Assembly (NCBI RefSeq): GCF_020687765.1
Contig: NZ_JAJEWJ010000001.1
Span: forward strand, 806,001-870,000
DNA length: 64,000 nucleotides
Source: Sphingobacterium sp. FBM7-1
GTDB lineage: Bacteria > Bacteroidota > Bacteroidia > Sphingobacteriales > Sphingobacteriaceae
Direction of reading: 5' to 3'
The translations under genes and the position numbers were made by a program. The notes beneath the pieces are model-generated. The model had not been told where the DNA came from. It searched no databases and worked only from the letters and a program-made list of their open reading frames with translations. Numbering within the stretch: position 1 is the stretch's first letter; each line of letters begins with the position of its first letter. Shown one piece after another: positions 54,750-63,654 of this stretch.

Positions 54750-54780
54750 TTTAATATTCAAAACCGAATCGCTATCTTTG
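54750..54780 (+). promoter_or_regulatory. promoter of the str operon
   Basis: TTTA (54750-54753), 19 bp, then TATCTTTG (54773-54780), a perfect -7 box with the standard spacing. The transcription start would be about 54787, giving a leader of about 43 nt before rpsL. Confidence 0.7.
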
Positions 54781-54829
54781 CGGACTTTAAAATTTTTTTT
54801 TAAACAAATTAAAAAACAAAAACAGGTAA

Positions 54830-55237
54830 ATGCCTACTATTCAACAATTAGTTAGAAAAGGTAGAGTAGCTCTGGAAGACAAGAGTAAGTCTCCAGCGTT
54901 GGACTCATGTCCACAGCGAAGAGGTGTATGTACACGTGTATATACTACTACCCCTAAAAAACCAAACTCAGCAATGCGTAAAGTCGCTCGTGTACGTCTT
55001 ACCAATGGTAAAGAGGTGAACGCCTACATCCCTGGTGAAGGTCACAACTTGCAGGAGCACTCTATCGTGTTAATCCGTGGCGGTCGTGTGAAAGACTTAC
55101 CAGGTGTACGTTACCACATTATCCGTGGTGCTTTGGATACATCCGGTGTAAATGGTCGTAACCAACGTCGTTCTAAATACGGAACTAAGCGTCCTAAACC
55201 AGGACAAGCTGCAGCTCCAGCAAAAGGTAAAAAATAA
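54830..55237 (+). CDS. rpsL: 30S ribosomal protein S12
   Basis: 135 residues. It starts [12 protein letters not shown] and contains [19 protein letters not shown] and [18 protein letters not shown], the two decoding-site loops where streptomycin-resistance mutations fall (Lys in TPKKPNS and Lys in GGRVKDLPG are both wild type). A basic extension at the C-terminus ([15 protein letters not shown]) is normal for this phylum. It opens the str operon from the TATCTTTG promoter; rpsG starts 19 bp later. Confidence 0.98.
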   Translation: MPTIQQLVRKGRVALEDKSKSPALDSCPQRRGVCTRVYTTTPKKPNSAMRKVARVRLTNGKEVNAYIPGEGHNLQEHSIVLIRGGRVKDLPGVRYHIIRGALDTSGVNGRNQRRSKYGTKRPKPGQAAAPAKGKK

Positions 55238-55256
55238 TTAAACGGAGGGAAAGAAA

Positions 55257-55724
55257 ATGAGAAAATCAAAACCAAAAAAGAGAATCATTTTACCTGATCC
55301 AAAGTTTAATGACACTCAGGTAACACGTTTCGTAAACAACATGATGGTAGACGGTAAAAAATCTGTCGCTTATTCCATCTTTTACGACGCAGTAGAAATA
55401 GTAGAGCAAAAAACACAAGAGAACGGTCTAGAGACTTGGAAAAAAGCGTTAAACAACGTTATGCCAGCTGTAGAAGTTAAATCTCGTCGTGTAGGTGGTG
55501 CCAACTTCCAAGTTCCTATGGAGGTACGCCCAGAGCGTAAAATCGCTTTAGGTATGAAATGGTTAATTTCCTATTCTCGCAGACGTGGTGAAAAAACCAT
55601 GCGTGAAAAATTAGCAGGAGAAATCATTTCCGCTTCTAAAGGTGAAGGTGCTGCTGTTAAGAAGAAAGAAGATACGCACAAAATGGCGGAAGCAAACAAA
55701 GCGTTCTCACACTTCAGATTCTAA
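55257..55724 (+). CDS. rpsG: 30S ribosomal protein S7
   Basis: 155 residues. It starts [17 protein letters not shown] and carries [27 protein letters not shown] and [23 protein letters not shown], the 16S head-binding elements, ending [16 protein letters not shown] good GGAGGG Shine-Dalgarno precedes the ATG. It is co-transcribed with rpsL. A hairpin with T run after the stop (55751-55797) may reduce read-through into fusA. Confidence 0.98.
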   Translation: MRKSKPKKRIILPDPKFNDTQVTRFVNNMMVDGKKSVAYSIFYDAVEIVEQKTQENGLETWKKALNNVMPAVEVKSRRVGGANFQVPMEVRPERKIALGMKWLISYSRRRGEKTMREKLAGEIISASKGEGAAVKKKEDTHKMAEANKAFSHFRF

Positions 55725-55750
55725 TATTGTGAAATTGATTACACAACGAT

Positions 55751-55798
55751 AAAGGATTACACAGATGGATAATATTGAAGTCTGTGTGATCCTTTTTT
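55751..55798 (+). terminator. terminator-like hairpin between rpsG and fusA
   Basis: AAGGATTACACAGA pairs with TCTGTGTGATCCTT (one T-G pair) around a 15-nt loop and is followed by TTTTTT. It lies inside the str operon, 26 nt after the rpsG stop codon, so it may attenuate transcription into fusA or separate it. Confidence 0.7.
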
Positions 55799-55827
55799 GA
55801 TCGGTGTAATTTTCATTTAATAACAAC

Positions 55828-57951
55828 ATGGCAAAAGATTTAAGTTTAGTAAGAAATATCGGTATCGCTGCACACATTGATGCTGGTAAAACAACAACAA
55901 CAGAGCGTATTTTATTTTACTCTGGTGTTAACCATAAATTGGGTGAAACCCACGAAGGTTCAGCAACGACTGACTGGATGGCACAAGAGCAAGAGCGTGG
56001 TATTACCATTACCTCTTCTGCGGTTACTGTCTTCTGGAACTACCGTAACAAAAAATACCAAGTAAACGTTATCGATACACCAGGTCACGTAGACTTTACC
56101 GTAGAGGTAAACCGTTCCCTTCGTGTATTGGACGGATTGGTATTCTTATTCTCGGCGGTTGACGGGGTAGAGCCTCAATCCGAAACAAACTGGCGCTTAG
56201 CGGACAACTATAAAGTTCCACGCATCGGTTTCGTCAATAAAATGGACCGTTCTGGCGCTGACTTCTTAAAAGTTGTAAAACAGGTAAAAGAAATGTTAGG
56301 AACAGACGCTGTTCCTTTACAATTACCTATCGGTGCGGAAGATGATTTCGAAGGTGTAGTTGACTTGATCAACAACCGCGGTATCGTTTGGAATAAAGAA
56401 GATAAAGGGATGACCTTTACCGAAGTGCCTATTCCGGAAGATATGCTGGACGAAGTTGCAGAGTACCGGGAGAAATTATTGGAAGCGGTAGCATCGTACG
56501 ACGAATCTTTGATGGAGAAATTCTTCGAAGATCCGAACTCTTTGACAGAACGCGAAATATTGAACGCCCTACGCGCAGCAGTATTAGATAATGCTTTCGT
56601 ACCTATGGTATGTGGTTCATCATTCAAAAACAAGGGTGTACAAACCATGCTTGATTTCGTGATGGAGCTATTGCCTTCACCACTCGATCAAGAAGCTGTT
56701 CAAGGTACAGACCCTCGCAATGGCGAAGAGATCTCTCGTAAGCCATCCGAAGCAGAACCATTCGCAGCACTTGGATTTAAAATCGCGACAGACCCATTCG
56801 TAGGTCGTTTGTGTTTTATCCGTGTATATTCAGGCGTTCTAGAAGCAGGTTCTTACGTGCTGAACACCCGTTCAGGCAACAAAGAGCGTATCTCTCGTAT
56901 CTTCCAGATGCATGCCAACAAACAAAACCCTATCGAGCGTATCGGTGCGGGTGATATTGGCGCAGTTGTCGGATTTAAAGATATCAAAACAGGAGATACC
57001 ATCTCTGACGAGAAAAACCCGATCGTATTAGAGTCGATGACTTTCGCACAACCAGTAATTGGTTTAGCGATCGAGCCTAAAACACAAGCAGACGTTGATA
57101 AATTAGGTACTGCATTGGGTAAATTAGCGGAAGAAGACCCTACATTCGTTGTAAAATCAGACGAAGAAACTGGTCAAACTGTTATCTCTGGTATGGGTGA
57201 ACTTCACTTAGATATCTTGATCGACCGTTTGAGACGTGAGTTCAAAGTTGAGGTTAACCAAGGCGCTCCACAGGTAGCTTACAAAGAGTCTATCAACGGA
57301 ACTACTGAACACCGCGAAGTATACAAAAAACAATCCGGTGGTCGTGGTAAATTTGCGGACATCAAAGTGGTTGTTTCTCCAGCTGATGAAGACTTCGATA
57401 CCACAAAATCACCGCTTCAATTCGTGAACGAGATCGTAGGTGGTGCTATTCCGAAAGAATATATTCCTTCCGTTCAAAAAGGATTTGAAGTATCGATGAA
57501 CAATGGTGTATTAGCAGGCTACCCGCTTTCAGGCATGAAAGTTCGTTTGATAGACGGTTCCTTCCACGCAGTTGACTCCGATTCGTTATCCTTCGAATTA
57601 GCAGCGAAGATGGCCTACCGGAATGCTTTACCTAAATGTTCTCCTGTATTAATGGAGCCTATCATGAAGGTAGAAGTATTAACACCAGAAGAGAACATGG
57701 GTGATGTCATGGGTGACTTAAACCGTCGTCGTGGACAAATGCAAGGTCTAGATACACGTAACGGTGTACAAGTTATCAAAGCGATCGTACCTTTATCCGA
57801 GATGTTTGGTTACGTAACACAATTGCGTACAATCACTTCCGGTCGTGCGACCTCTACGATGGAGTTTGATCACTATGCAGAAGCACCTCGTAACGTACAG
57901 GACGATGTAATCGCTAAATCTAAAGGTAAGATCAAAGCGATCGAAGAATAA
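55828..57951 (+). CDS. fusA: elongation factor G
   Basis: 707 residues; GTPase that drives translocation on the ribosome. G1 is [18 protein letters not shown]2 [13 protein letters not shown]3 [10 protein letters not shown]4 [10 protein letters not shown] and G5 in [11 protein letters not shown]. Domain II-V elements include [18 protein letters not shown] and [19 protein letters not shown]. Length is standard. It lies in the str operon after rpsG, beyond the hairpin at 55751-55798, and upstream of rpsJ without tuf, which must be elsewhere. Confidence 0.98.
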   Translation: MAKDLSLVRNIGIAAHIDAGKTTTTERILFYSGVNHKLGETHEGSATTDWMAQEQERGITITSSAVTVFWNYRNKKYQVNVIDTPGHVDFTVEVNRSLRVLDGLVFLFSAVDGVEPQSETNWRLADNYKVPRIGFVNKMDRSGADFLKVVKQVKEMLGTDAVPLQLPIGAEDDFEGVVDLINNRGIVWNKEDKGMTFTEVPIPEDMLDEVAEYREKLLEAVASYDESLMEKFFEDPNSLTEREILNALRAAVLDNAFVPMVCGSSFKNKGVQTMLDFVMELLPSPLDQEAVQGTDPRNGEEISRKPSEAEPFAALGFKIATDPFVGRLCFIRVYSGVLEAGSYVLNTRSGNKERISRIFQMHANKQNPIERIGAGDIGAVVGFKDIKTGDTISDEKNPIVLESMTFAQPVIGLAIEPKTQADVDKLGTALGKLAEEDPTFVVKSDEETGQTVISGMGELHLDILIDRLRREFKVEVNQGAPQVAYKESINGTTEHREVYKKQSGGRGKFADIKVVVSPADEDFDTTKSPLQFVNEIVGGAIPKEYIPSVQKGFEVSMNNGVLAGYPLSGMKVRLIDGSFHAVDSDSLSFELAAKMAYRNALPKCSPVLMEPIMKVEVLTPEENMGDVMGDLNRRRGQMQGLDTRNGVQVIKAIVPLSEMFGYVTQLRTITSGRATSTMEFDHYAEAPRNVQDDVIAKSKGKIKAIEE

Positions 57952-58018
57952 TAATAACAATTTACCGACCACTGGTTGTGAATAGCTCTAATCGGTGGTC
58001 ATATTTAAATACATAAAG

Positions 58019-58324
58019 ATGAGCCAAAGAATCAGAATTAAATTGAAATCTTACGATTACAACTTAGTAGACAAATCCGCTGAGAAAATCGTAAAAACAG
58101 TAAAACCTACAGGTGCAGTTGTCAGCGGTCCTATTCCACTGCCTACAGAGAAAAAAATCTATACAGTTTTACGTTCACCACACGTTAACAAAAAAGCACG
58201 TGAGCAATTCCAATTGTGTGCTTACAAAAGATTGTTGGATATCTATTCTTCCAACTCTAAAACCGTTGACGCGTTAATGAAACTTGAATTGCCTTCAGGC
58301 GTTGAAGTGGAAATCAAAGTGTGA
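58019..58324 (+). CDS. rpsJ: 30S ribosomal protein S10
   Basis: 101 residues from ATG 58019 ([25 protein letters not shown]). Conserved [23 protein letters not shown] and the C-terminal [16 protein letters not shown] are present. In most bacteria rpsJ opens the large S10 operon (rplC, rplD and others). Here a strong terminator follows and the next gene is a porin on the other strand, so the cluster is broken after rpsJ. Confidence 0.97.
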   Translation: MSQRIRIKLKSYDYNLVDKSAEKIVKTVKPTGAVVSGPIPLPTEKKIYTVLRSPHVNKKAREQFQLCAYKRLLDIYSSNSKTVDALMKLELPSGVEVEIKV

Positions 58325-58340
58325 TCGATTTCAATGAAAC

Positions 58341-58376
58341 AAAAAAGGCAGTCCATTTGGACTGCCTTTTTCTTTT
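58341..58376 (+). terminator. terminator after rpsJ
   Basis: AAAAAGGCAGTCCA pairs with TGGACTGCCTTTTT around a 2-3-nt loop and is followed by T-rich sequence. It ends the str operon 17 nt after the rpsJ stop. Confidence 0.9.
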
Positions 58377-58389
58377 AAAGAACCTTTTG

Positions 58390-59037
58390 TTAGAACTGGT
58401 ATCCTACACCGAACGATAGCACACGGTTCGAAAACTTGTTATCACTACTTCCCGTCGGGGACAAATTCGTTAAACCAAGTCCATACCCCGCGTTTACCAA
58501 AAACCCATTAGCAAGCTTATAACCTGCTAGGAAGTTTATCCCGAAGTCAAACGGCTTTTGGTGATCATCGGCATCACTACCGAACCGGATATCTTCTTCC
58601 GAACTACCCGTTGTTCCGAATATCGTTCCGCTCGCTTTGTTCTTACCACTCACTGAATAACCCACATAAGGACCAGCACCCAAAAATACCGATCCGGAAT
58701 ATCCTGTTGGGATGTAATACACGGCATTAACCGGAATCTCGATAGCCATTACATTCTGCGTTAACGTACCATCGGCGTTCTCGTCGCTCGCTTTGTATTT
58801 TGCACCTTTACCTTGCAAGGATACACCTGGCTGTACAGAAAATTGCGGTGCAACCGGAATATCCGCGTAACCCGTCACGTAAAACGAAGGGTTCATTTTA
58901 GCATAATCCTCATATGCAGCCGGTACGTTACTATACTTACCTAAGTTCACACCAGCTTTCAAACCCCATGACGTTTGAGCTTGTGCTCCTGCAGCTAATA
59001 AAACTGCTGCTCCTAATGAAAGTAAAATCTTTTTCAT
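58390..59037 (-). CDS. outer-membrane beta-barrel (OMP_b-brl-type) protein
   Basis: 215 residues with signal peptide KKILLSLGAAVLLAAGAQAQ (cut after Ala20-Gln21). The mature part is an eight-strand-type barrel: WGLKAGVNLGKYS, FYVTGYADIPVAPQFSVQPGVSLQGKG, VYYIPTGYSGSVFLGAGPYVGY, FGINFLAGYKLANGFLVNAGYGLGLTNL, ending in FGVGYQF with a terminal aromatic for BAM recognition. This is the PorT/OMP_b-brl_2 group of Bacteroidota. Function unknown; it may be an abundant structural porin. Confidence 0.85.
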   Translation of the reverse strand: MKKILLSLGAAVLLAAGAQAQTSWGLKAGVNLGKYSNVPAAYEDYAKMNPSFYVTGYADIPVAPQFSVQPGVSLQGKGAKYKASDENADGTLTQNVMAIEIPVNAVYYIPTGYSGSVFLGAGPYVGYSVSGKNKASGTIFGTTGSSEEDIRFGSDADDHQKPFDFGINFLAGYKLANGFLVNAGYGLGLTNLSPTGSSDNKFSNRVLSFGVGYQF

Positions 59038-59176
59038 ACTTTTTAAATTTGTTGTACCCTATCCATAACAATATTCAGACCAAAAATAACATCATCCCCC
59101 CGCGAACGTCTATTTAGCTCAATGTCAATAAACTATTGTTATTATCCTCGGTTTTTCCATTTTTACTTTTTATTTT

Positions 59177-59208
59177 ATTGGATATATCAAAAGTAAGTTT
59201 TATTTTTG
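59177..59208 (+). promoter_or_regulatory. promoter of tRNA-Cys and the following small gene
   Basis: ATTG (59177-59180), 20 bp, then TATTTTTG (59201-59208): a consensus -7 box with the normal spacing. The start would be about 59215, 14 nt before the tRNA 5' end. Confidence 0.6.
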
Positions 59209-59228
59209 CATTCCCTTGAACGGGAAAG

Positions 59229-59299
59229 GGTCGGATGGCCGAGTGGCTAGGCTGAGGTCTGCAAAACCTCCTACAGCGGTTCGAATCCGCTTCCGACCT
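59229..59299 (+). tRNA. tRNA-Cys (anticodon GCA)
   Basis: 71 nt. Acceptor stem GGTCGGA/TCCGACC, anticodon stem GAGGT/ACCTC with loop CTGCAAA (anticodon GCA), and T-loop GTTCGAATC flanked by GCG/CGC. Discriminator U at 59299. CCA is not encoded, so it is added after transcription. It is followed 26 bp later by a small basic ORF, probably in the same transcript. Confidence 0.95.
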
Positions 59300-59325
59300 C
59301 GCTTTAAAAATAAAAAAATTGAACC

Positions 59326-59505
59326 ATGGGAGTTACACGTTTAAAAAGAAAAGATAGAAGAAATAAAACTACTTCACGTATGGAAGTACAGTTTTTGAGT
59401 TTAGGACGCAATGTGGAATTGGGATCAAAAAGCAGAATGCCAAAAGATAGCCAAATCACAAAAAACAATGCGATTTTAGATCAACTAGCTGCAGAAGCAA
59501 AATAA
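59326..59505 (+). CDS. small basic protein of 59 residues
   Basis: 59 residues from ATG 59326 to TAA 59505: MGVTRLKRKDRRNKTTSRM, then EVQFLSLGRNVELGSKSRM and PKDSQITKNNAILDQLAAEAK. It is very rich in Lys and Arg in the first 20 residues, as in RNA-binding or ribosome-associated peptides. I believe related small proteins follow tRNA-Cys in other Bacteroidota, but I cannot check this. It is too short for usual ORF cut-offs and is easily missed. It shares a promoter with the tRNA and has its own terminator. Confidence 0.75.
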   Translation: MGVTRLKRKDRRNKTTSRMEVQFLSLGRNVELGSKSRMPKDSQITKNNAILDQLAAEAK

Positions 59506-59530
59506 TAACGCTTTTCAGTCTATCACATAC

Positions 59531-59568
59531 AAAAAGGAGAATACGATCGTGTATTCTCCTTTTTGTAT
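59531..59568 (+). terminator. terminator of the tRNA-Cys/small-protein unit
   Basis: AAAAAGGAGAATAC pairs with GTATTCTCCTTTTT over 14 bp around a 6-nt loop (GATCGT), followed by a T-rich tract. It can also serve the convergent aldo-keto reductase gene. Confidence 0.85.
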
Positions 59569-59587
59569 TTTAATGCGCAAGTATTTG

Positions 59588-60616
59588 TTACCCAATCAAC
59601 CCTTCTTCCCGCATTGCTTTCCAAAAGTCCGCCGGAACCGCTTTAGTCGCTATCGCCGCGTTAACCGGTACCTTTTCTGATTTCGTGGTATTTAAAGCGA
59701 CGCTTCGGATCCCCGCAACGTTAAAGCTAAAATTGAAACAAGCCTCCGCCGGTAAGATGCCGAATTGCGCACATAGCGCCCAGAATTTATCACGCCAAGC
59801 ATACAACTGCTTCCCTTCTTCAGCGTTTTTATCGACAAGTTGATAATTATAATAGTCGCTCCCCACCAGAAACCCGCCATTAAATACAGCCGAGTTAATT
59901 ACCGCAATCCCATTTTCCGCTAGGTTGGCGATGAAACGCAACAACTCCTCAGGATGCTGGTGTACCGTCAAACTATTAGCGATCATCACCCAGTCGAGCG
60001 CAACATCGTTTGTAATGCGGCGGATAACCTTCCAATCTTTCGAACCGACCCCTATACCCAACACTTTCCCTTCCGCCTTGAGCTCTGCGAGAGCACGATA
60101 AGCGTCCAGCACGTCTTGATAGCGCTGTTCCTCCTCCTCTGGGTTAGTAGCCGCGGCCAAATATTCATCAGGATCGTGCACAGAGACCAATTGCGCGGTA
60201 TAATCGCCTAGGAGCGCATTTCCCTGATGAAAGCAAGCAAGGATACCGTCATAGCTTATGCGTTGTTCTGCATCGTTTTTCAAGCCTTTCCAAACACCCG
60301 GCTCGAAAGTCGGTTCATCCGTCGTCAACGGCACCTGATACCAGCCCAATTTATTACTGATCAACACTTCTGATGGCGGAACGCCCAATTCCTGTAGACT
60401 TTTCCCGATCGCCTCAAGGGAGAGTCCCGCTCCATATTTGCCCGCCGTATCAAAAACCGGCTTGCCCGGCGCATGTGCTATACATGCTGCCACAATAGCC
60501 CGTTTTTCTTCAAATGGGAGCTCCACATATAAGTTTCCGAGTCCGCTCGTACCAAATACCACGGGAGGTAAGATTTGGCTCAGCAGAGTATTTCTAGTAT
60601 TATTTTCCATGTACAT
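59588..60616 (-). CDS. aldo/keto reductase, D-threo-aldose/L-fucose dehydrogenase type
   Basis: 342 residues (start at 60616 or M3 at 60610). AKR tetrad: Asp and Tyr in KPVFDTAGKYGAG, Lys in ISNKLGWYQVP and His in QLVSVHDPDEYL. The sequence resembles D-threo-aldose 1-dehydrogenase and L-galactose/L-fucose dehydrogenases that oxidise aldoses to lactones with NAD(P). GVGSKDWKVIRRI and LNGGFLVGSDYYNY (with GGFLVG) fit this group. No fucose catabolic genes are adjacent in the window, so the substrate is open. Confidence 0.85.
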   Translation of the reverse strand: MYMENNTRNTLLSQILPPVVFGTSGLGNLYVELPFEEKRAIVAACIAHAPGKPVFDTAGKYGAGLSLEAIGKSLQELGVPPSEVLISNKLGWYQVPLTTDEPTFEPGVWKGLKNDAEQRISYDGILACFHQGNALLGDYTAQLVSVHDPDEYLAAATNPEEEEQRYQDVLDAYRALAELKAEGKVLGIGVGSKDWKVIRRITNDVALDWVMIANSLTVHQHPEELLRFIANLAENGIAVINSAVFNGGFLVGSDYYNYQLVDKNAEEGKQLYAWRDKFWALCAQFGILPAEACFNFSFNVAGIRSVALNTTKSEKVPVNAAIATKAVPADFWKAMREEGLIG

Positions 60617-60692
60617 TTCTTAAATCGAACGAATGGGTACAATAATATAGATAATTGTGGGAAACACCATTACTTTTTCGCATTATACCCTG

Positions 60693-61418
60693 CTAAAAAG
60701 GTAATTTCTCGCGCAGCATCGCTTCATCCGTTAAATCCAACCGCAGGGGCGTGACCGAAACCATGTTATTCTCTACCGCCCAGCGGTCTGTCCCCTCCTC
60801 GGCCGGCTCCAGTGGCGACACGGTAAACCAATAATGTTTCCGGCCCAAAGGATCCGTGCCGGGCACGATCGTACCATCATATAAACGCACAGATTGTCTC
60901 GTCCATACAATATCGGTAGGCCCTGGCGGCAAGTTGACGTTATAAAGCGCCAGTTCATCATTTTCTAATAATCCCTCCAGCGTTCGGCTGACATATCCCT
61001 CCAGATGATCAAAATCAGGTTCCTCCTTCCCCACTGGGGTACTCAAAGCGATTCCCTTCACACCAAACAATACGGCCTGCTTCGCAGCGGCCAACGTACC
61101 CGAATGCCACATCGAATTCCCTAAATTTGGTCCCATATTGATACCCGACAATACCACATCCACATTTTTCCACAGGTGCATCCCCATCGCTACACAATCC
61201 GCTGGTGTTCCGTTAACACGGTGGGCCTGTATATCCGGGAATTCAATAGGCGACCGCTTATAACTTAAGGGCCTTGAATGCGTTACCGCGTGCCCCATAG
61301 AAGACTGTTCCACATCGGGCGCCACCACACGCACCTCCCCAAAATTCTTGGCTACTTTTGCCAGGGCAGCGATTCCCGGACTGTATATGCCATCATCATT
61401 CGTAACTAAAATCCTCAT
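60693..61418 (-). CDS. surE: 5'/3'-nucleotidase SurE
   Basis: 241 residues. The metal-binding motif is RILVTNDDGIYSPGI (DD of the N-terminus), with the later SGINMGPNLGNSMWHSGTLAAAK (SGIN loop) and VRVVAPDVEQSSMGHAVT. SurE removes phosphate from nucleoside 5'- and 3'-monophosphates and short polyphosphates and helps survival in stationary phase. It is divergent from the lipid kinase gene. Confidence 0.95.
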   Translation of the reverse strand: MRILVTNDDGIYSPGIAALAKVAKNFGEVRVVAPDVEQSSMGHAVTHSRPLSYKRSPIEFPDIQAHRVNGTPADCVAMGMHLWKNVDVVLSGINMGPNLGNSMWHSGTLAAAKQAVLFGVKGIALSTPVGKEEPDFDHLEGYVSRTLEGLLENDELALYNVNLPPGPTDIVWTRQSVRLYDGTIVPGTDPLGRKHYWFTVSPLEPAEEGTDRWAVENNMVSVTPLRLDLTDEAMLREKLPF

Positions 61419-61488
61419 AACACTTTATTTTTTCTTTAAATAAACAACAATTGACCCGATCAAAATGTTCTCCCTTTAAACAGCACAC

Positions 61489-62385
61489 ATGAAACGAACC
61501 CTTTTACTGCATAATCCTAACGCCGGAGACGCCGATCATTATTCGACGGATCTGATTACAGCCATCGAAAACGAAGGCTATGACTGCACCTACTATTCCA
61601 TAAAAAAAGATGAGCAGTGGAAAGAAAAGCTAGGTGAAGCCGATCTTTTAGTCGTAGCCGGCGGCGACGGCACCGTACGAAAAGTTGTCAACGTACTTTT
61701 CGATCAGGGAATGGCTAATAAGCAAACGACGATGGCCTTACTACCAAGGGGTACGGCCAATAATCTATCGAAAACCTTGTCCATTGACAAAGACAGCAGC
61801 CTAGAGGAACAGGTACTACACTGGAAACGAGAAAAACGACAGCGGTTTGACCTAGGTGCCCTTTCCTACCTTGGCCATACCGATATTTTTTTAGAAGGTA
61901 CGGGCTACGGCGTATTTCCGGCGCTCATCCAAACCATGGAAAACGTAGCGGTGGATCACCTCGGAGCCGAAGAACAGTTGCAATTGGCCTTAGAAAAACT
62001 CGCCCAGCTTATGCAAACCGCAACCGCCGAGGAATATCATATGGAGGTAGACGGTAAAACACACCAAGGCCGGTACCTACTGTTAGAAATCCTGAATATC
62101 CCCTTCATCGGTCCGAATCTCCAATTAGCACCCGGTGCTCAAATAGACGATGGTTACCTCGATCTGGTCACGATCCACGAGTCCGAACGAGACGCATTCA
62201 TCACACACCTACACAAAATCATTCGGCAGGAAAAAACTACCTTTGATTTTCAAACCTTACGAGGCAAAAGCTTCACCATACAATCCGCAAATAAAAATAT
62301 ACACCTCGATGATCAATATCTCACCTTACCTACGGACAGCCTGACGATCACTTTACAGCAGCATGTCCTAGATTTTCTGGTCTAG
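61489..62385 (+). CDS. diacylglycerol/lipid kinase family protein (YegS/LCB5-like)
   Basis: 298 residues. DAGK catalytic signature VVAGGDGTVRKVVNVL and LLPRGTANNLSKTL, and N-terminal LLLHNPNAG phosphate-binding loop, are typical of YegS/BmrU lipid kinases. The C-terminal beta domain has DDGYLDLVTI. It phosphorylates a lipid such as diacylglycerol or sphingoid base with ATP. Sphingolipids are normal in Sphingobacteriaceae, so a sphingosine-like substrate is conceivable but unproven. No signal or membrane segment is evident. Confidence 0.85.
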   Translation: MKRTLLLHNPNAGDADHYSTDLITAIENEGYDCTYYSIKKDEQWKEKLGEADLLVVAGGDGTVRKVVNVLFDQGMANKQTTMALLPRGTANNLSKTLSIDKDSSLEEQVLHWKREKRQRFDLGALSYLGHTDIFLEGTGYGVFPALIQTMENVAVDHLGAEEQLQLALEKLAQLMQTATAEEYHMEVDGKTHQGRYLLLEILNIPFIGPNLQLAPGAQIDDGYLDLVTIHESERDAFITHLHKIIRQEKTTFDFQTLRGKSFTIQSANKNIHLDDQYLTLPTDSLTITLQQHVLDFLV

Positions 62386-62540
62386 AAACGGATTTATATC
62401 AAAAAAATGTCAATTCGACGCGAAATCCAATCAAGAAATGTTAAGAGGTGTTAAATATACATCTTGGTTATACTAAAGGCATATAAATTGGTGTTATACT
62501 AGTACTTCATAATTTAGGTTTATAATTGGTTAGTTAGTTT

Positions 62541-62576
62541 AAAAATCCTGAGATTCCCCGTCTCAGGATTTTTTTA
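62541..62576 (+). terminator. terminator in the intergenic region before the SemiSWEET gene
   Basis: AAAATCCTGAGA pairs with TCTCAGGATTTTT around a 7-nt loop, followed by TT. It lies 155 nt after the lipid kinase stop. The region 62386-62540 before it holds no ORF and could be a small RNA or a long 3' UTR; it has two copies of TTATACTA (62469-62476, 62495-62502). Confidence 0.75.
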
Positions 62577-62637
62577 TGAATAAACTTCTCCCGACAAAAC
62601 AATTTCAGGATGCTCGGCGTATTTTAATAAACAGCAC

Positions 62638-62895
62638 ATGGAAACAGTCATCGGCATTGCGGCGGGTATATTAACTTCCGTCTCCATGCTCCCACAATTG
62701 ATAAAGATCCTAAAGGAAAAAGATGTAGCAAACATCTCGCCTTACATGATCAGTATTCTATTAACCGGTGTAGCGCTGTGGGTTGTTTACGGCCTTATGT
62801 TAAAAGAGTGGCCCATTATATTATCCAATGCGTTTTCTGTTTTTGTAAACGCTACCCTATTAGTCTGCTATTTTCTATTTAGAGAACGCACCTAA
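62638..62895 (+). CDS. SemiSWEET sugar transporter
   Basis: 85 residues with three membrane helices: VIGIAAGILTSVSMLPQLI, MISILLTGVALWVVYGLM, and LSNAFSVFVNATLLVCYFLF. The PQ-loop motif MLPQLIKILKEKDVANIS near residue 20 and the NAFSVFVN segment of the third helix are family hallmarks. SemiSWEETs act as homodimers to let sugars cross the inner membrane. Substrate is unknown. The next gene, unrelated, starts 76 bp downstream. Confidence 0.92.
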   Translation: METVIGIAAGILTSVSMLPQLIKILKEKDVANISPYMISILLTGVALWVVYGLMLKEWPIILSNAFSVFVNATLLVCYFLFRERT

Positions 62896-62971
62896 TTCCT
62901 GGAGCTGATCTACATTCAATCGTATAGAAAGATAAAATAGACTTTATTCCTTTACCTAAAAGATAGCACAT

Positions 62972-63577
62972 ATGAAAAACCACATCCCAGAGCAAGTAAC
63001 CGGCAAATCCTTGGACTGCTCCAAATCCTTAACCCTCTCCTCCCAGGAGGAGGCTAAACGTTTTTTTGAGCGTGTTAGAAGTAAATTATTAACGGTGAAT
63101 CGTTGGAACGAAATCACGAACGCCCCATCGGCTACATTTACCATCGTAGATGCTTCAGGCAGTCCGCTCGACCGCACAGTTCAAAAAGGCGACACGATAC
63201 GGATTGATATACCCGGACCCGGCCTCCCTTCTGCAGGCGGATACGATTGGGTATCCGTAGAAGATATTACCGAAGCTGTGGATAAGGAAGCTACACGAAT
63301 ACTTTTAACCCTTAGACCCTGTCCCGATCCTACCCAGGCTAACACCGATACCGCACACTTTTTCACCCAACTGGCGACCTCTTCTTTTTTAATCGAACAA
63401 AAAGGCAGGGTAATTTCTGTGCATTATGCAGGCCGAAACGAAATCATCAACACCAAAAACGCGTCTACCCTCGATAATTTGCGTAATTTTCTCGTGGGTG
63501 TGGGCGCTAAAATGGGCGCCTCGTTTCCCCAATGGAAAGCACTGGTAGAAGGGCTTGCCAACGCAGACAACCATTAA
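62972..63577 (+). CDS. conserved hypothetical protein, about 200 residues
   Basis: 201 residues, no signal peptide or membrane segment. Sections seen are LTLSSQEEAKRFFERVRSK at the N-terminal part, a central beta-rich portion (GDTIRIDIPGPGLPSAGGYDW, about 73-93) with VSVEDITEAVDKEATRI, and VISVHYAGRNEIINTKN plus VGVGAKMGASFPQW near the C-terminus. The central DTIRIDIPGPG...GGYDWV and ISVHYAGRNE pattern suggests a small beta-barrel or START/Bet-v1-like domain with a heteroatom-binding pocket, but I do not recognise the family. It lies between SemiSWEET and the AI-2E permease on the same strand. Confidence 0.75.
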   Translation: MKNHIPEQVTGKSLDCSKSLTLSSQEEAKRFFERVRSKLLTVNRWNEITNAPSATFTIVDASGSPLDRTVQKGDTIRIDIPGPGLPSAGGYDWVSVEDITEAVDKEATRILLTLRPCPDPTQANTDTAHFFTQLATSSFLIEQKGRVISVHYAGRNEIINTKNASTLDNLRNFLVGVGAKMGASFPQWKALVEGLANADNH

Positions 63578-63654
63578 TGATACGCGATAGCACAACTATT
63601 TGCCCCATTAATTGTTGTATTAGCAGGTTAAACCGAAATTTATTGTAAAACAAC

